The translations under genes and the position numbers were made by a program. A stretch of DNA of 64,000 nucleotides from positions 1 through 64,000 of the forward strand of contig MKWM01000019.1 in NCBI GenBank assembly GCA_001899765.1, written 5' to 3'. Below, piece by piece: positions 8,122 through 20,073 of this stretch. Position 1 is the first letter of the stretch; every line of letters starts with the position of its first letter. The notes beneath the pieces are model-generated. The model made no database searches, was not told the DNA's origin, and was given only the letters and a program-made list of their open reading frames with translations. This stretch comes from Thiobacillus sp. 63-78. Lineage in GTDB: Bacteria; Pseudomonadota; Gammaproteobacteria; Burkholderiales; Thiobacillaceae.

Positions 8122-9890
8122 CAAGGTTTGAAGCGGTGCAACGTTTCCAGCAGCACTTCGTTCTGCGGATGGTTTTGCAGGCTGCTTTGCCAAAGCTCGC
8201 TCGCCGCGTCACGCTGACCGCGCGTCCAGAGGACTTCACCCAGGTGCGCGGCGATTTCGGGGTCGGGGCGCGTTTTGTAGGCCCGTTCAAGGTATTCCTG
8301 CGCGCGTGGCAGATTGCCCGAGCGGTATTGCGCCCAGCCCACGCTATCCAGAATGAACGGGTCTTCCGGCGATAACTCCAGGGCCTTGTCGAGGAGGACG
8401 ATGGCTTCGGGCAGGCGCCTGGTCCGGTCAGCCAGCGTGTAGCCCAGCGCGTTGTAGGCCTGCGCATCCATGGGCCGCAGCACGATCACGCGGCGCAAAT
8501 CCGCTTCCAGCACGTCGAGCTTGCCGAGCTTTTCGGCCGCCATGGCATGGTCGTACAGCAGATCGGCCGAATCGGGATAGCGCTTGAGTCCATCCGACAG
8601 GACCGCATAGACCGCCGTGTACTGCTTGCTGCCGCGCAGCACTTCGGCTTGAGCCTGGATCAACCGCACATTTTGCGCATCATTCTCGCCCCGGGTCGCT
8701 TTCAGCAACGCACTCGCCTCATCCGGCTTGCCCGCTTCCACCAGCAACGCGGCCTGGCGCGTACGTGCCGGCACCAGATAATTGCCGGCCGCGACCCCGG
8801 CGTAATACGCGCCGGCCGCTTCCGGCTGTTTCATCTGTTCGGCCGCCTGCCCCAGGTAGTAGTACACGGCGGCGGGATCGCGCGGATTGTCTTCCAGGGT
8901 CTTCGCCAGGAAATCGTGGGCCGCCTGGGCATCGCCCATTTGCAGGGACAGGAGGCCCGCCGCGAAGCCTACTTCGGCATTGCGCGGAAAGTCCCGGGCC
9001 AGCCGGGCGAATTCGGCGCGCGCCTCATCGAAACGATTGGCGCTGACCAGAACGCGGGCATAGGCAAGCCTGACTTCGCGGGCCTCGGCATGCGCCGCCA
9101 GAAACTCCCGCATGAACGCGAGCGCGTCGGCATGCGAAGTCTGGTCGAGGATCTGGGCTCGCAGCAGCGCCGCCGGCTCCCAGCCGGGACGCAAGGTGTC
9201 GGCCTTCCGCAACGCGGCGATCGCCGCCTCGTTGCGTCCGGCGCTGGCCGCGGCCTGGGCCACCGCGAAGTGCGCTTCCGGCAGGGTCGGGTAATCGGCC
9301 GCCAGCCGTTCGACCATTTCCAGCCCCGCCTGCGAGCCGCGGATCTTCCCCATCACCGCGGTCAAATGCAGAAACCCATTGGCCGGTTCTTTTTTCAACA
9401 GGGTACGCAGGATGGGTTCCGCTTCGGCGAGGTTTCCTCCGTTCAGCAGCAACACCGCCATGGTCTGCTGGGCCGTTTCCGAATCCGGTTCAGCCGCCAG
9501 CCAGAGCTTCGTGGCTGCCAGCGCGCCCGCCGGATTATGCGCAAACATCGACATTTCGGCCGCGCGGCGGGCGATACGGGGGTCACGCGTCTCCCGCGCA
9601 AGATCGAGATAGGTCGACTGGGCAACGCCAATCTGGCCTCGTTGCCCCGCCACCTCGGCGATCAGGAACTTGAACAGGATATCTGGCGTAAGCGGCTGTT
9701 TGGGCCATGCGGCCTGGGCCTTGGCCGCAGCCTCCGCCCCCGGATCGACGGCAGGTCCGGCCGCTCCGGCAGGCTGCGGCGCCGGGGATTCCACTGCCAC
9801 CGGCTGCGACGCCCTGACGGCAGGCTGGCTGCATGCGGTCGCGACGAGGGCCAGCGCGGCGTAGAGGGGAAAGGTCTTGAGAAATGCCAT
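8121..9890 (-). CDS. Tetratricopeptide-repeat lipoprotein
   Basis: The 589-residue protein starts MAFLKTFPLYAALALVATAC, a lipoprotein-like signal, followed by an Ala/Pro-rich linker and then TPR-type helical repeats to the end (for example NALGYTLADRTRRLPEAIVL and SVGWAQYRSGNLPRAQEYLE). It is probably anchored in the envelope as a protein-interaction scaffold. Betaproteobacteria commonly have such a TPR gene directly upstream of lolB-ispE, which suggests envelope assembly, but no specific partner can be named. It is the first gene of that operon. Confidence 0.85.
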   Translation of the reverse strand: MAFLKTFPLYAALALVATACSQPAVRASQPVAVESPAPQPAGAAGPAVDPGAEAAAKAQAAWPKQPLTPDILFKFLIAEVAGQRGQIGVAQSTYLDLARETRDPRIARRAAEMSMFAHNPAGALAATKLWLAAEPDSETAQQTMAVLLLNGGNLAEAEPILRTLLKKEPANGFLHLTAVMGKIRGSQAGLEMVERLAADYPTLPEAHFAVAQAAASAGRNEAAIAALRKADTLRPGWEPAALLRAQILDQTSHADALAFMREFLAAHAEAREVRLAYARVLVSANRFDEARAEFARLARDFPRNAEVGFAAGLLSLQMGDAQAAHDFLAKTLEDNPRDPAAVYYYLGQAAEQMKQPEAAGAYYAGVAAGNYLVPARTRQAALLVEAGKPDEASALLKATRGENDAQNVRLIQAQAEVLRGSKQYTAVYAVLSDGLKRYPDSADLLYDHAMAAEKLGKLDVLEADLRRVIVLRPMDAQAYNALGYTLADRTRRLPEAIVLLDKALELSPEDPFILDSVGWAQYRSGNLPRAQEYLERAYKTRPDPEIAAHLGEVLWTRGQRDAASELWQSSLQNHPQNEVLLETLHRFKP

Positions 9891-9970
9891 GTTGTGCCTG
9901 GTGAAAAGGTTGTCTGTCACGATTCTAAGCGTTCGAGGCCTGCCTGTATGCAAGGTTCAACCCCGCTTCG

Positions 9971-11190
9971 TCATTGCGCGCGCAATGCGTCGATGGGATC
10001 GAGTCCCGCGGCGTTGCGCGCCGGGTAGAAACCGAAAAACACGCCGATCAGGAACGAGACGCCGACCGCCATCAGTACCGAGACGGGGGTGACCGCCACG
10101 GGCAAGCCGGCCAGCCATCCGACCAGCCAGGCGCCGGCCATGCCGAACAGCAGGCCGATCCCGCAGCCGATCAGCGACAGCGTCAGCGCCTCGATCAGGA
10201 ACTGCCACAGCACGTCGCGGCGGCGCGCGCCGATCGCCATGCGGATGCCGATTTCACGGGTGCGCTCGGTCACTGACACCAGCATGATGTTCATGATGCC
10301 AATCCCGCCGACCACCAGCGAGATGGCGGCAATCGCGCCGAGCAGCAGGCTCATGATACGGGTGGTCGAGGCGGCCGTTTCGGCCAGTGCCGTCAGGTTG
10401 CGCACGGTGAAGTCGTCGTCCTGTCCGACCCCGATGCGATGCCGCGTGCGCAGCAAATCGTTGATGGCGGTTTCGGCGGCGTCCATGCGTTTTTCCGATA
10501 CCGCCTGCACCATGATGAAGCGGGCGCGGTTGCGCAGGCTGCTGCTGAATATCTTTTGCTGCGCGCTGCTGATCGGCACCAGCACGGTGTCGTCCTGATC
10601 ACGCCCGTCCAGGCTCTGGCCCTTGTCTGCCAGCACGCCGATCACCTCGAAGGGCGCCTGCTTGATGCGGATGACCTTGCCGACGGGGTTTTCGTCGCCG
10701 AACAGTTCGCGCGCCACCACGCCGCCGATCACCACCACGCGCGCGCCCCTGCGCACGTCGGCTTCGCTGAAAAAACTGCCCGATGCCATCGACCAGTTCC
10801 GCACCACCGCGTAATCCGGCGTGGTGCCGTAGACCGAGGTGTTCCAGTTGACCCCGCCGTAAATCAGTTGGGCGCCGCCGGGCGATACCGGCGCCGACGC
10901 CCGGATATCGGGCAGGTCGCGGATGGCGTCGGCATCGTCGAAGGTGAGCGACGGCGCATCGCCCGTCGCCACGCGCGCGCCGCCCGAGGTGGTGGCGCCC
11001 GACATGATGATGAAGAGATTGCTGCCCATCGATTCGATCGCGCCGCGCACCATCGCCTGCGCGCCCTGGCCGATCGCCAGCATGAGGATGACCGCCGCCA
11101 CGCCGATGACCATGCCGAGCATGGTGAGGAAGCTGCGCATGCGATGCGTGACGAGGGCATGCCAGGCGGTCTCGAGCAGGCTGACGAGAA

Positions 11191-11194
<4 letters not shown>
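9971..11194 (-). CDS. MacB/LolC-type ABC transporter permease
   Basis: The 407-residue permease has the FtsX/MacB topology: one N-terminal TM helix (about 15-40, after LETAWHALVTHRMRSFLTML), a large periplasmic MacB-type domain, and three C-terminal TM helices (near 285-400). The motif VTERTREIGIRMAIGARRRD is characteristic. The ATPase is a separate gene immediately upstream (ATGA overlap), unlike single-chain MacB. With the upstream fusion protein and TolC homologue it would form a tripartite exporter or mechanotransmission pump. Substrate is unknown. Confidence 0.92.
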
Positions 11195-11903
<709 letters not shown>

Positions 11904-11904
<1 letters not shown>

Positions 11905-13028
11905 CAGAACAGGCGTCCGCGCGGCATGCCGCCGTTGTCCTTCCTGGCCGCCAGGTCGGCCACGATCACGGCCTCGCCCGGTTCCAGCTTGCCGCCGACG
12001 ATTTGCGTATAGGCCTTGTCGCTGATGCCGATTTTGACCGCCACCCGCACCGGCTTGCCGTCGACCAGCCGGTACACCGCCGCGCCGCGTATTTTGCCGC
12101 CCTCCTCGGCGGTGCTGCCTGCCGGCGGGCGGAAACGCAGCGCCGTCGTCGGCACCCGCAGCACGTTCCGCCGGGTGTCGACCAGCACCTGCAGGTTCGC
12201 CGTCATGCCCGGCATCAGCGCGAGATCGGGGTTGGCGACATTCACCACCACGTTGTAGGTCACGACGTTCTGCTGGGTCGTGGCGTTCAGCCGGACCTGC
12301 CGCACCGCGCCGCTGTATTCGGTATCGGGAAACGCATCGACCCGGAACTTGACCGGCTGCCCGACCTTGATCTGCCCGATGTCGGCCTCCGATACGGTGG
12401 AGTCGATCTGCATCTGCGTCAGATCCTTGCCGATCTGGAACAGGGTCGGCGTCTGGAAGCTTGCCGCCACGGTCTGGCCGACGTCGATCTGGCGGTTGAT
12501 CACGGTGCCGTCGACCGGCGAACGGATGATCGAAAAACCGAGATTGGTCTGATCGCGCGTGACCTGGGCGCGCGCCAGCCTGACCTGAGCCGCCGCCTGG
12601 GCGCGGGCGGCCGTCGTCTGGTCGAGTTCCTGGCGCGACACGTATTCCTGCCTGAACAGCGTCTGCATGCGCACCGCATTGGCCTCGGCAAGATCGAGCT
12701 GCGCCTGGGCATTGGCCAGGTTGGCCGTGCTTTGTGCCAGCGCCGCCTTGAACAATGCCGGATCGAGTTCGGCCAGCACCTGCCCCGCCTTCACCTGCTG
12801 GTTGAAGTCGGCTTCGATGCGCCGGACCGTTCCCGAGACCTGGGTGCCGACATTGACCAGCGTGACCGGATTGAGCGTGCCGTTGGCCGAGACTTCGGCC
12901 ACAATGTCGCCACGGTCTGCCGTCACGGTCCGGTATTGCGGCTCGGCGGGCTTGCGGTTGCCGTTCCACCACCATGCCGCCGCGGCCAATACCATGACCA
13001 GCAGCGCCAGCATTCCCATTTTTTTCAT
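11904..13028 (-). CDS. MacA-like periplasmic adaptor (membrane fusion) protein
   Basis: The 374-residue protein starts [20 protein letters not shown], an N-terminal membrane anchor. It has lipoyl-like half-motifs (VGTQVSGTVRRIEADFNQQV; IIRSPVDGTVINRQIDVGQT) separated by a coiled-coil hairpin (about 95-170) that would dock to TolC. The ATG overlaps the tolC-like stop (ATGA). Together with the two ABC genes it would make a MacAB-type tripartite complex exporting an unknown substrate. Confidence 0.93.
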
Positions 13029-14404
13029 TGCATTCCTCCCTGCCCGGGTTCCAGCCAATCCCAGCTCAGATCCCCGATGGCCTGCGCCAGTTGTGCCCGG
13101 GCGACCCGCAAGCCCAGCCGTGTCTGTAACTGGGTCTGACGCGCCTGCGCCAGATTGGCCTGCGCGCTCAATACATCGAGCAGGATGCCCAGCCCTGCCT
13201 GATAACGTCCCAGCGCGAGTTTCTCGGCCGCGGCCGCGCTTTCCACCAGATCGGCGCTGCGGCTGTCCGCCTCGGTCTCGCTCTTCACGCTGTAGTAGGC
13301 GCGCCACACGTCCAGCGCAACCTGGTTCGCCACGCGGTCGCGCTCCGCGATGGCCAGATCGGCCTGGGTTTGCGCCGCGGCGATCTGATACGTGCTGCGG
13401 TAGCCGGTGAAAAGCGGGATGGTCAGATTGACGCCCACGCTGGAACTGGTTCCCGTCAGCGCGCCGCTGTCCTGTCTTTGCGCGCCGTAAAAGGCCGACA
13501 GGCTGGGCTTGCCGGCGGCTTTGGCGCTGCGCACGCCGGCCTGCTGCGCGAGCACCGTGGCCTCCGCCGCACGCAGGTCGGGCCGGCGGCTGCGCGCAGC
13601 GTCGATCAAGGCATCCACCGCCGTGCCCAGATCCGGCGTCTGGCTGAACGACGCTTCGCTGTCGATGACGCTGAAGCCGGCTTGCCGGGTATCGCCCATC
13701 AGCGCGGCCAGTTCACCCTGCAGCCGCGCGGCCTCGCCTTCCGCACGGATGCGTTCGATCTGGCGCTGGGTATACACGGTTTTTGCCTGGAGCCGGTCGA
13801 ACGGGATGGCCGTCCCTGCGGCCACCCGTGCGATCGCCGCGTTCAGGGCGGCGAGTGCCGAGCCCTCGGCTTCGCGCGCGACGCTGACCGCGCCCTGCGC
13901 GGTCAGCAGATTGAAATAGGCGGTGACGGTCTGCAGATAGAGCTGGCGCACACTGGCGTCCTGGCTGGCGCGTGCGGCGGCCAGCAATGCTTCGGCGGCA
14001 TCGCGCTGGGCCGCGCGTCCGCCGAAGTCATACAGCAGGTATTGCGCGTCCAGCCCCAGCTGCCAGGCGCTGCGATCGTTCGGCAGCGTGCGGTCGCCGT
14101 TGCGGGACGCGCTGCCGCTGATCGACACACCGGGCAGATAGGCGCTGTATGCCTGTCCCAGCTCGGCGGCGCGCAGCCGCGCCGTGAGCCAGGCGCTGCG
14201 GGTGGCCGGATTGGCGCACAGGGCGCGTTCGACCGCGCGCGCCAGCGTAATCGGGCCGGACAGCACGGCCGTATCGCATACCGCCGCCGGGCGCAATTCA
14301 GCCGCCAACGACGGCGGTACGCGATCCAGCACCATGAAGGGATCCGCAGCCGGGGCCGCACTGCTGGCCAGCATCGCCAGCAGCAAAAAGCATCTTGCGT
14401 TCAA
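13025..14404 (-). CDS. TolC-family outer-membrane efflux protein
   Basis: The 459-residue protein has an N-terminal signal peptide ([20 protein letters not shown]) and two OEP repeats with long alpha-helical segments. An example is [20 protein letters not shown], which matches the conserved helix of TolC-like channels. It is the first gene of a four-gene operon with macA-like, ATPase and permease genes. The start lies about 165 bp from the divergent mutM. Confidence 0.92.
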   Translation of the reverse strand: MNARCFLLLAMLASSAAPAADPFMVLDRVPPSLAAELRPAAVCDTAVLSGPITLARAVERALCANPATRSAWLTARLRAAELGQAYSAYLPGVSISGSASRNGDRTLPNDRSAWQLGLDAQYLLYDFGGRAAQRDAAEALLAAARASQDASVRQLYLQTVTAYFNLLTAQGAVSVAREAEGSALAALNAAIARVAAGTAIPFDRLQAKTVYTQRQIERIRAEGEAARLQGELAALMGDTRQAGFSVIDSEASFSQTPDLGTAVDALIDAARSRRPDLRAAEATVLAQQAGVRSAKAAGKPSLSAFYGAQRQDSGALTGTSSSVGVNLTIPLFTGYRSTYQIAAAQTQADLAIAERDRVANQVALDVWRAYYSVKSETEADSRSADLVESAAAAEKLALGRYQAGLGILLDVLSAQANLAQARQTQLQTRLGLRVARAQLAQAIGDLSWDWLEPGQGGMQ

Positions 14405-14569
14405 AATAGGAAATGTTTCAGGAGCGAAAGCGCGTCACATGGAGTATATAGAAGGACAGCGTATCGGTTCGGTTCCCGCCTGCGGGGACAAAAACATCGC
14501 CCGAGGCATCGCGCCATGCACCGACGATGCCTGCTTTTTCAGCCCACGCATCGCCCGCCGCCTCGCCCC

Positions 14570-15382
14570 ATGCCCGAATTGCCCGAAGTCGAAACCACCC
14601 GCCGGGGATTGCTTCCCTCCCTGCAGAACCGCACGCTGACGCGCATCGTGGTGCGCAATCCGGATCTGCGCTGGCCGGTGCCGGCGGATCTGGAAGCACG
14701 GCTGGGCGGGCTGACACTCAGAGGGATCGGGCGGCGCGGCAAATACCTGTTGTTCGATTTTGGCGCGGCCGTGCAGATCGTCCACCTGGGCATGTCGGGC
14801 AGCCTGCGCCTGACCAGGCCGGACGAGCCCGCCGCGCTGCACGACCATGTCGACTGGCTGTTCGATGACGGCACCCTGCTGCGGCTGCGCGACCCGCGCC
14901 GTTTCGGCGCCGTGTTGTGTACCGACGACGCGACACGCCATCCGCTGCTGGCCCACCTGGGGCCGGAACCCCTGACGCCGGCCTTCGACGCCGTCTATCT
15001 GCACGCACAATGCCAGCGTCGCAGCGCCGCCATCAAGCAGGTCATCATGGATGCGCAGGTGGTGGTCGGGGTCGGCAACATCTACGCCTCCGAGTCGCTG
15101 TACCATGCCGGGATCCGCCCGGCGACCGCTGCGCGTCGTCTCAGCCGTCCGGCCTGCACCCGGCTGAATGCCGCGATCAAGCAAGTCCTGACGGCCGCCA
15201 TCGCCGCCGGCGGCAGTTCGCTGCGCGATTACGTCGCCAGCGACGGCGAACCGGGCTATTTCCAGCTGCAGACGCGGGTATACGATCGCGCGGGCCTGCC
15301 GTGCCGGGCGTGCGGCACGCCGATCAAGCGCATCGTGCAAGGCCAGCGGGCGAGCTTTTACTGCCCGGCCTGCCAGCACTGA
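14570..15382 (+). CDS. mutM: Formamidopyrimidine-DNA glycosylase
   Basis: The 270-residue bifunctional glycosylase/AP lyase removes 8-oxoguanine and FapyG. It starts [14 protein letters not shown] with the catalytic Pro2/Glu3, has the H2TH region ([15 protein letters not shown]), and ends in the zinc finger CRACG...CPACQ. An upstream in-frame extension exists, but the N-terminal proline after Met is required for catalysis, so the start at 14570 is firm. Confidence 0.97.
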   Translation: MPELPEVETTRRGLLPSLQNRTLTRIVVRNPDLRWPVPADLEARLGGLTLRGIGRRGKYLLFDFGAAVQIVHLGMSGSLRLTRPDEPAALHDHVDWLFDDGTLLRLRDPRRFGAVLCTDDATRHPLLAHLGPEPLTPAFDAVYLHAQCQRRSAAIKQVIMDAQVVVGVGNIYASESLYHAGIRPATAARRLSRPACTRLNAAIKQVLTAAIAAGGSSLRDYVASDGEPGYFQLQTRVYDRAGLPCRACGTPIKRIVQGQRASFYCPACQH

Positions 15383-15456
15383 CCCCGCCTGTACAGAATA
15401 AGGTTTGCGATTACCATGTCGTTATTAATGACTGCGCTTTCTCCCTGACCGGCTCC

Positions 15457-17418
15457 ATGCAATACACCACCCTGGTCGACGAATTCGAGCACTACAGCAC
15501 CTGGCGGGAAGCCGTGTACGTGCGTGTCGAGGCCTTGCGCGACTGGCTCGAGGCCCAGGAACTGGGCGACGCCGAATCCGGGGTGCGGCTGAACCAGCTG
15601 CTGGCGCGCCTGCAGGACGATACGCTGAACGTGGCCTTCGTCGCCGAATTCTCGCGCGGCAAATCCGAGCTCATCAACGCGATCTTCTTTTCGGACTACC
15701 GGCAGCGCGTGCTGCCCTCGTCCGCGGGACGCACCACCATGTGCCCCACCGAGCTGTTTTTCGACCCCTTGCATCGCCCGTCACTGCGGCTGCTGCCGAT
15801 CGACACCCGGACCCGCGAGGGCAGTATCGCCGACTTCAAGCGTGACGCCGACGCCTGGACCGAATTCCCCCTCAATCTCGATTCCGCCGAGGAGATGAGC
15901 GCGACGCTGGTGCGGCTGGCCGACACACTCGACGTCGATGTCTCGACCGCGGAAGCGTTCGGCCTGATTAACCCCGACGATGAAGACACCGCTCACACCC
16001 TGGAGCACGACGGCAGCATCGCCATTCCCCGCTGGCGCCATGCCCTGATCAATTTTCCCCATCCCCTGCTGAAACAGGGGCTGGTCATCCTCGACACGCC
16101 GGGCCTGAACGCCATCGGCACCGAGCCCGAGCTGACGTTCAACCTGCTCCCGAACGCCCATGCGGTGATGTTTCTGCTGGCCGCCGATACCGGCGTGACC
16201 AGGTCGGATATCGAAATCTGGCGCCATATTGCGTCGGTGCAGAGCGCCAGTCGTGCGCGACTGGTCGTGCTGAACAAGATCGACGGACTGTGGGACGAGC
16301 TCAAGACGCCGGCACAGATCAATGCTGAAATCGCGAAGCAGGTTGCCAGCAGTGCCGCGCTGCTCGACCTGCCTGCGGGCCAGGTCTACCCCGTTTCGGC
16401 GCAGAAGGGGCTGGTCGCCAAGGTGCGCGATGATGCCGCGCTGCTCGCGAAAAGCCGTCTTCCGGAACTGGAGGCGGCGTTGACGCAGGAACTCATCCCC
16501 TGCAAGCAGACGCTGGTCAGCGAGTCGTCGCGGGCCGCAGTGGAGGATGTGGTGATCAGGGCCACCGAACTGCTGGAAACCCGGCTCGCCACCCTTCAGG
16601 ACCAGGTCGACGAATTACAGTTGCTGCGCGGCAAGAACCGCGACGTCATCCAGCACATGATGATCAAGGCCAACGACGACAAGGAGCAGTTCGAACGCGG
16701 CCTGGAGCAATTCAATGCCTTGCGTAGCGTGTTCGCGACGCAGGTCGACGCGTTACGGCGGCAGCTGGGCATGCAGGGCCTGCGCCATGAGGTGGATCTG
16801 ACCCGGCAGGCGATGGAAAAAAGCCATTTCAGCGCGGGGCTGCGCGAAGCGATGAGCCGTTTTTTCCGCCAGGTCGGCAGCAACCTGGACGGATCGGCAG
16901 AGGCCATCGGGGAAATCCGCGCCATGATGACGGCGATGTACCGGAAATTCAGCGACGAGCATGGCCTCGCCGCGGTCAGCCCGCCCGATCACAGCCTGCA
17001 CAAATATCACCGGGAAATGGCACGGCTGGAACGTATTTTCGATGAACGTTTCAACACCGTCTTCAAGATGCTGACGGTGGGCCAGAGCCAGCTGACCGCG
17101 CGTTTTTTCGAAACACTCGCGAGCAAGGTGGTGCAGGTGTTCGAACTGGCCAACAGCGAAACCGAATCGTGGCTGAAGGCGCTGATTGCGCCCATGGAAA
17201 CCCAGGTGCGCGAACACAAGCTCCAGTTGAAGCGTCGCCTGGAAAGCGTCAGCCGCATCCATGCCGCCACCGAGACACTGGATGAACGCATTGCCGAACT
17301 GGAAGCCTCGATCGGGATCGTGAGCGACCAGCTGGACAGCCTGGCGCGCATCAACCTGCGCATCGCCGACGCCCTGGCGGACGAGTTGGGCGGTCCCTCC
17401 CTGGCCCGAACGGCCTGA
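15457..17418 (+). CDS. Bacterial dynamin-like GTPase
   Basis: The 653-residue protein has an N-terminal dynamin-type GTPase. The P-loop is EFSRGKS (64-70), the switch I region is GRTTMCPTE, G3 is DTPGLNAIG and G4 is LNKIDGLWDE. Long helical stretches follow (about 355-640), as in bacterial dynamin-like membrane-remodelling proteins. No clear TM helix or paddle is obvious by eye. The gene is single, whereas many bacterial dynamin genes occur as pairs. Its neighbours mutM (75 bp upstream) and the convergent ferredoxin are unrelated, so the function is inferred from family only. Confidence 0.85.
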   Translation: MQYTTLVDEFEHYSTWREAVYVRVEALRDWLEAQELGDAESGVRLNQLLARLQDDTLNVAFVAEFSRGKSELINAIFFSDYRQRVLPSSAGRTTMCPTELFFDPLHRPSLRLLPIDTRTREGSIADFKRDADAWTEFPLNLDSAEEMSATLVRLADTLDVDVSTAEAFGLINPDDEDTAHTLEHDGSIAIPRWRHALINFPHPLLKQGLVILDTPGLNAIGTEPELTFNLLPNAHAVMFLLAADTGVTRSDIEIWRHIASVQSASRARLVVLNKIDGLWDELKTPAQINAEIAKQVASSAALLDLPAGQVYPVSAQKGLVAKVRDDAALLAKSRLPELEAALTQELIPCKQTLVSESSRAAVEDVVIRATELLETRLATLQDQVDELQLLRGKNRDVIQHMMIKANDDKEQFERGLEQFNALRSVFATQVDALRRQLGMQGLRHEVDLTRQAMEKSHFSAGLREAMSRFFRQVGSNLDGSAEAIGEIRAMMTAMYRKFSDEHGLAAVSPPDHSLHKYHREMARLERIFDERFNTVFKMLTVGQSQLTARFFETLASKVVQVFELANSETESWLKALIAPMETQVREHKLQLKRRLESVSRIHAATETLDERIAELEASIGIVSDQLDSLARINLRIADALADELGGPSLARTA

Positions 17419-17440
17419 GCCCGGGACCTGTTCGCAGCCC

Positions 17441-17710
<270 letters not shown>

Positions 17711-18193
17711 TCAGTTTTTACTTATTTTCTCACTTAATCGCTGCGCCACCAATGGGTGGACGAAGGGCGACACGTTGCCTCCCAGCTGCGCGATCTCGCG
17801 GATCATGCTGGCGGAAATGAACATGTACTGGTCCGAAGGCGTCAGGAACAGGGTTTCGATGTCGGGCTTGAGATTGCGGTTCATGCCCGCCAGCTGGAAT
17901 TCGTACTCGAAGTCGGAGGCGGCGCGCAGCCCGCGCAGTACGGCGATCGCCCCCTGCTCGGCAACAAAATCGATCAACAGGCCGGAAAAACCCTCGACCC
18001 GCACCCCCGGCACGTCGCCCAGCACGTCACGCGTCATCGTGACCCGCTCTTCCATGCTGAAAAAGGCCCGCTTGTTGCGCGATTCGGCCACCGCGACAAT
18101 GACGTGGTCGAACAGGCGCACCGCGCGCCGTACCAGATCCTCGTGGCCTCGCGTGATGGGGTCGAAGGTGCCGGGATAGACAGCGGTCAGCAT
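17711..18193 (-). CDS. coaD: Phosphopantetheine adenylyltransferase
   Basis: The 160-residue enzyme adenylylates 4'-phosphopantetheine to dephospho-CoA in CoA synthesis. The nucleotidyltransferase motif [19 protein letters not shown] and the C-terminal [22 protein letters not shown] segment (here [20 protein letters not shown]) are both present. It lies 7 bp downstream of rsmD, the usual rsmD-coaD pair. Confidence 0.96.
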   Translation of the reverse strand: MLTAVYPGTFDPITRGHEDLVRRAVRLFDHVIVAVAESRNKRAFFSMEERVTMTRDVLGDVPGVRVEGFSGLLIDFVAEQGAIAVLRGLRAASDFEYEFQLAGMNRNLKPDIETLFLTPSDQYMFISASMIREIAQLGGNVSPFVHPLVAQRLSEKISKN

Positions 18194-18200
18194 CGGTTGA

Positions 18201-18776
18201 TTATTCCTTGATCAGCAGTGCAAAGTACGAGCGCCCCGCGCGCCCGCTGCGGTGGATGATAAACCCGGTGGGCGCGACCACCTCGGCAGCCTGCTCGATG
18301 TAGGCGTAGCCGCCGGGCTTCAGGTGGCGCACCAGATCCGCCAGCACCGCGCCGGCCAGCCCGCTGCCGAAGGGCGGGTCGACAAAAACCAGGTCGAACC
18401 TCTCGCGGTTGTTCGCCAGCCACGACAGGGCATCGGCACGCAGAATGTCGACCCGGTCCGCGCCCAGCAGGGCACGGTTCTTCTCCAGCGCGCCGACGGC
18501 CTTGAGGTCGCGCTCGACCATGACGACCCGTCCGGCCCCGCGCGAGGCCGCCTCGAAACCCAGTGCGCCGCTGCCCGCAAACAGATCCAGGCAGGTCCAG
18601 CCCGGCAGATCCTGGCCCAGCCAGTTGAACAGCGTCTCGCGCACGCGGTCGGGCGTCGGACGCAGATCCGCGCCATCGGGAAAATCGAGCAGACGGCGGC
18701 GATATTGCCCGCCGATGATCCGCACCCGGTTGGCCGCGCCGTGCGCGCGCCGCGGCGCGGCGTGTTTAGCGAGCAC
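18201..18776 (-). CDS. rsmD: 16S rRNA (guanine966-N2)-methyltransferase
   Basis: The 191-residue SAM-dependent methyltransferase has [20 protein letters not shown] at the N-terminus, the SAM motif [19 protein letters not shown] and the catalytic [10 protein letters not shown] (DPPF). Its start overlaps the end of the upstream M16 peptidase gene by 11 bp, so it may be translationally coupled to it. Confidence 0.95.
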   Translation of the reverse strand: MLAKHAAPRRAHGAANRVRIIGGQYRRRLLDFPDGADLRPTPDRVRETLFNWLGQDLPGWTCLDLFAGSGALGFEAASRGAGRVVMVERDLKAVGALEKNRALLGADRVDILRADALSWLANNRERFDLVFVDPPFGSGLAGAVLADLVRHLKPGGYAYIEQAAEVVAPTGFIIHRSGRAGRSYFALLIKE

Positions 18777-20073
18777 GCGCTCCCCCCACGATGACGGTCA
18801 CCAGCTTGTCGGGATCGATGTGGCGGGCGAACGCCTGCTTGACCGTCGCCGCATCGACCGCATCGACCTTGCCGACCCAGGTGTCCAGATAATCCAGCGG
18901 CAGTTTGTAGAAACCGATCAGCGACAGGTATTCGAGGATTTTCCGGTTGCTGTCGATGCGCAGCGGAAATCCACCGGTGAGATTGGCCTTGGCCTGGGTC
19001 AATTCCGCCTCACTGGGTCCGTCGGCGATGAACTGCCGCAGGGTATCCTTCGCCACCTTGAGGGCGTCGTCGGTTTGCGCCAGCTTGGTCTGCAGGCCCA
19101 ACTGGAACGGTCCGGCCTCCATCATCGGCATGAAATAACTGTAGGCGCTGTAGGCGTAGCCGCGCTTGTCGCGCACCTCGCGCATCAGCCGCGAATCGAA
19201 GCCGCCGCCGCCCAGCACATAATTGCCCACGAACAGCGGAAAGAAATCGGGGTCGCTGCGTGCCACGCCCACTGCTCCGACCAGCACATGGCTTTGCGTG
19301 GAGGGAAACGCGATCCGCTGCTCGCTGGCCTTCGCCGGCGCGGGCTTCGGCAGCGCCGGCACGGCGGCCGTTCCGGACAGGCCGCCCGCCAGACGGGCGG
19401 CAATGGCCTCGGCCTCGGCACGGGAAATATCGCCCATCAATGCAATCACGGCGTTGGGCGCACTGTAGTGCGCACGATAGAAGGACTGCAGATCTCCGCG
19501 CGTCAGTTTTGCGATGGCCGCGGGGTCGCCCGCTTCGTCGTGCGCATAGGGGTGCGCGCCATACAGGGCACGATAGAACGCCTTGCCGGCCACGCTGCCG
19601 GGGTCGGCCTCCGCCTCGCGGATACCGGCGATGAGACGCTGTTTCTCGCGCTTGATCACGGCCTGGGGAAAGTCGGGCTGTTGCAGCACACGCGCCAGGA
19701 TGTCGAGCGCCACGTCCTTCTCGGCCGCGGACGACAGGGTGCGCAGCGTGACGCCTCCGCGATCGCGGTCGAAGGTTCCGCCCAGCACGGCCCCCACATC
19801 GGCCAGGCGATGGGCGATCGCCGTATCGCTGAGCCCTCCGGCTCCCTGGTCGAGGAGAATATGCGTCAGCTGGGCCAGACCCGCCTGATTGCCCGGATCG
19901 CGCGCGCTGCCCGCGGGGAAGTCCACCGAGATATCGAGGATGGGCAGTTCGTGGCTTTCCACGAAGATCACCTGCGCGCCACGCGGCGTCTGCCAGTGCT
20001 GGATGGTCAGTGCCGCCTGCGCCGACAGGGGCAGGCTCAGCAGCAGGGCGAGACAGAACGTTTTAATCGTCAT
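18766..20073 (-). CDS. M16-family peptidase-like protein, zinc site lost
   Basis: The 435-residue protein has a signal peptide (MTIKTFCLALLLSLPLSAQA) and M16 fold segments, including the RY pair region VRDKRGYAYSAYSY. The HxxEH zinc motif is replaced by LTHILLDQG, so this is the catalytically inactive partner subunit. It overlaps the stop of the upstream active paralogue by 11 bp. M16B enzymes often work as active/inactive heterodimers, so the two probably form one periplasmic protease. Confidence 0.9.
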   Translation of the reverse strand: MTIKTFCLALLLSLPLSAQAALTIQHWQTPRGAQVIFVESHELPILDISVDFPAGSARDPGNQAGLAQLTHILLDQGAGGLSDTAIAHRLADVGAVLGGTFDRDRGGVTLRTLSSAAEKDVALDILARVLQQPDFPQAVIKREKQRLIAGIREAEADPGSVAGKAFYRALYGAHPYAHDEAGDPAAIAKLTRGDLQSFYRAHYSAPNAVIALMGDISRAEAEAIAARLAGGLSGTAAVPALPKPAPAKASEQRIAFPSTQSHVLVGAVGVARSDPDFFPLFVGNYVLGGGGFDSRLMREVRDKRGYAYSAYSYFMPMMEAGPFQLGLQTKLAQTDDALKVAKDTLRQFIADGPSEAELTQAKANLTGGFPLRIDSNRKILEYLSLIGFYKLPLDYLDTWVGKVDAVDAATVKQAFARHIDPDKLVTVIVGGARAR

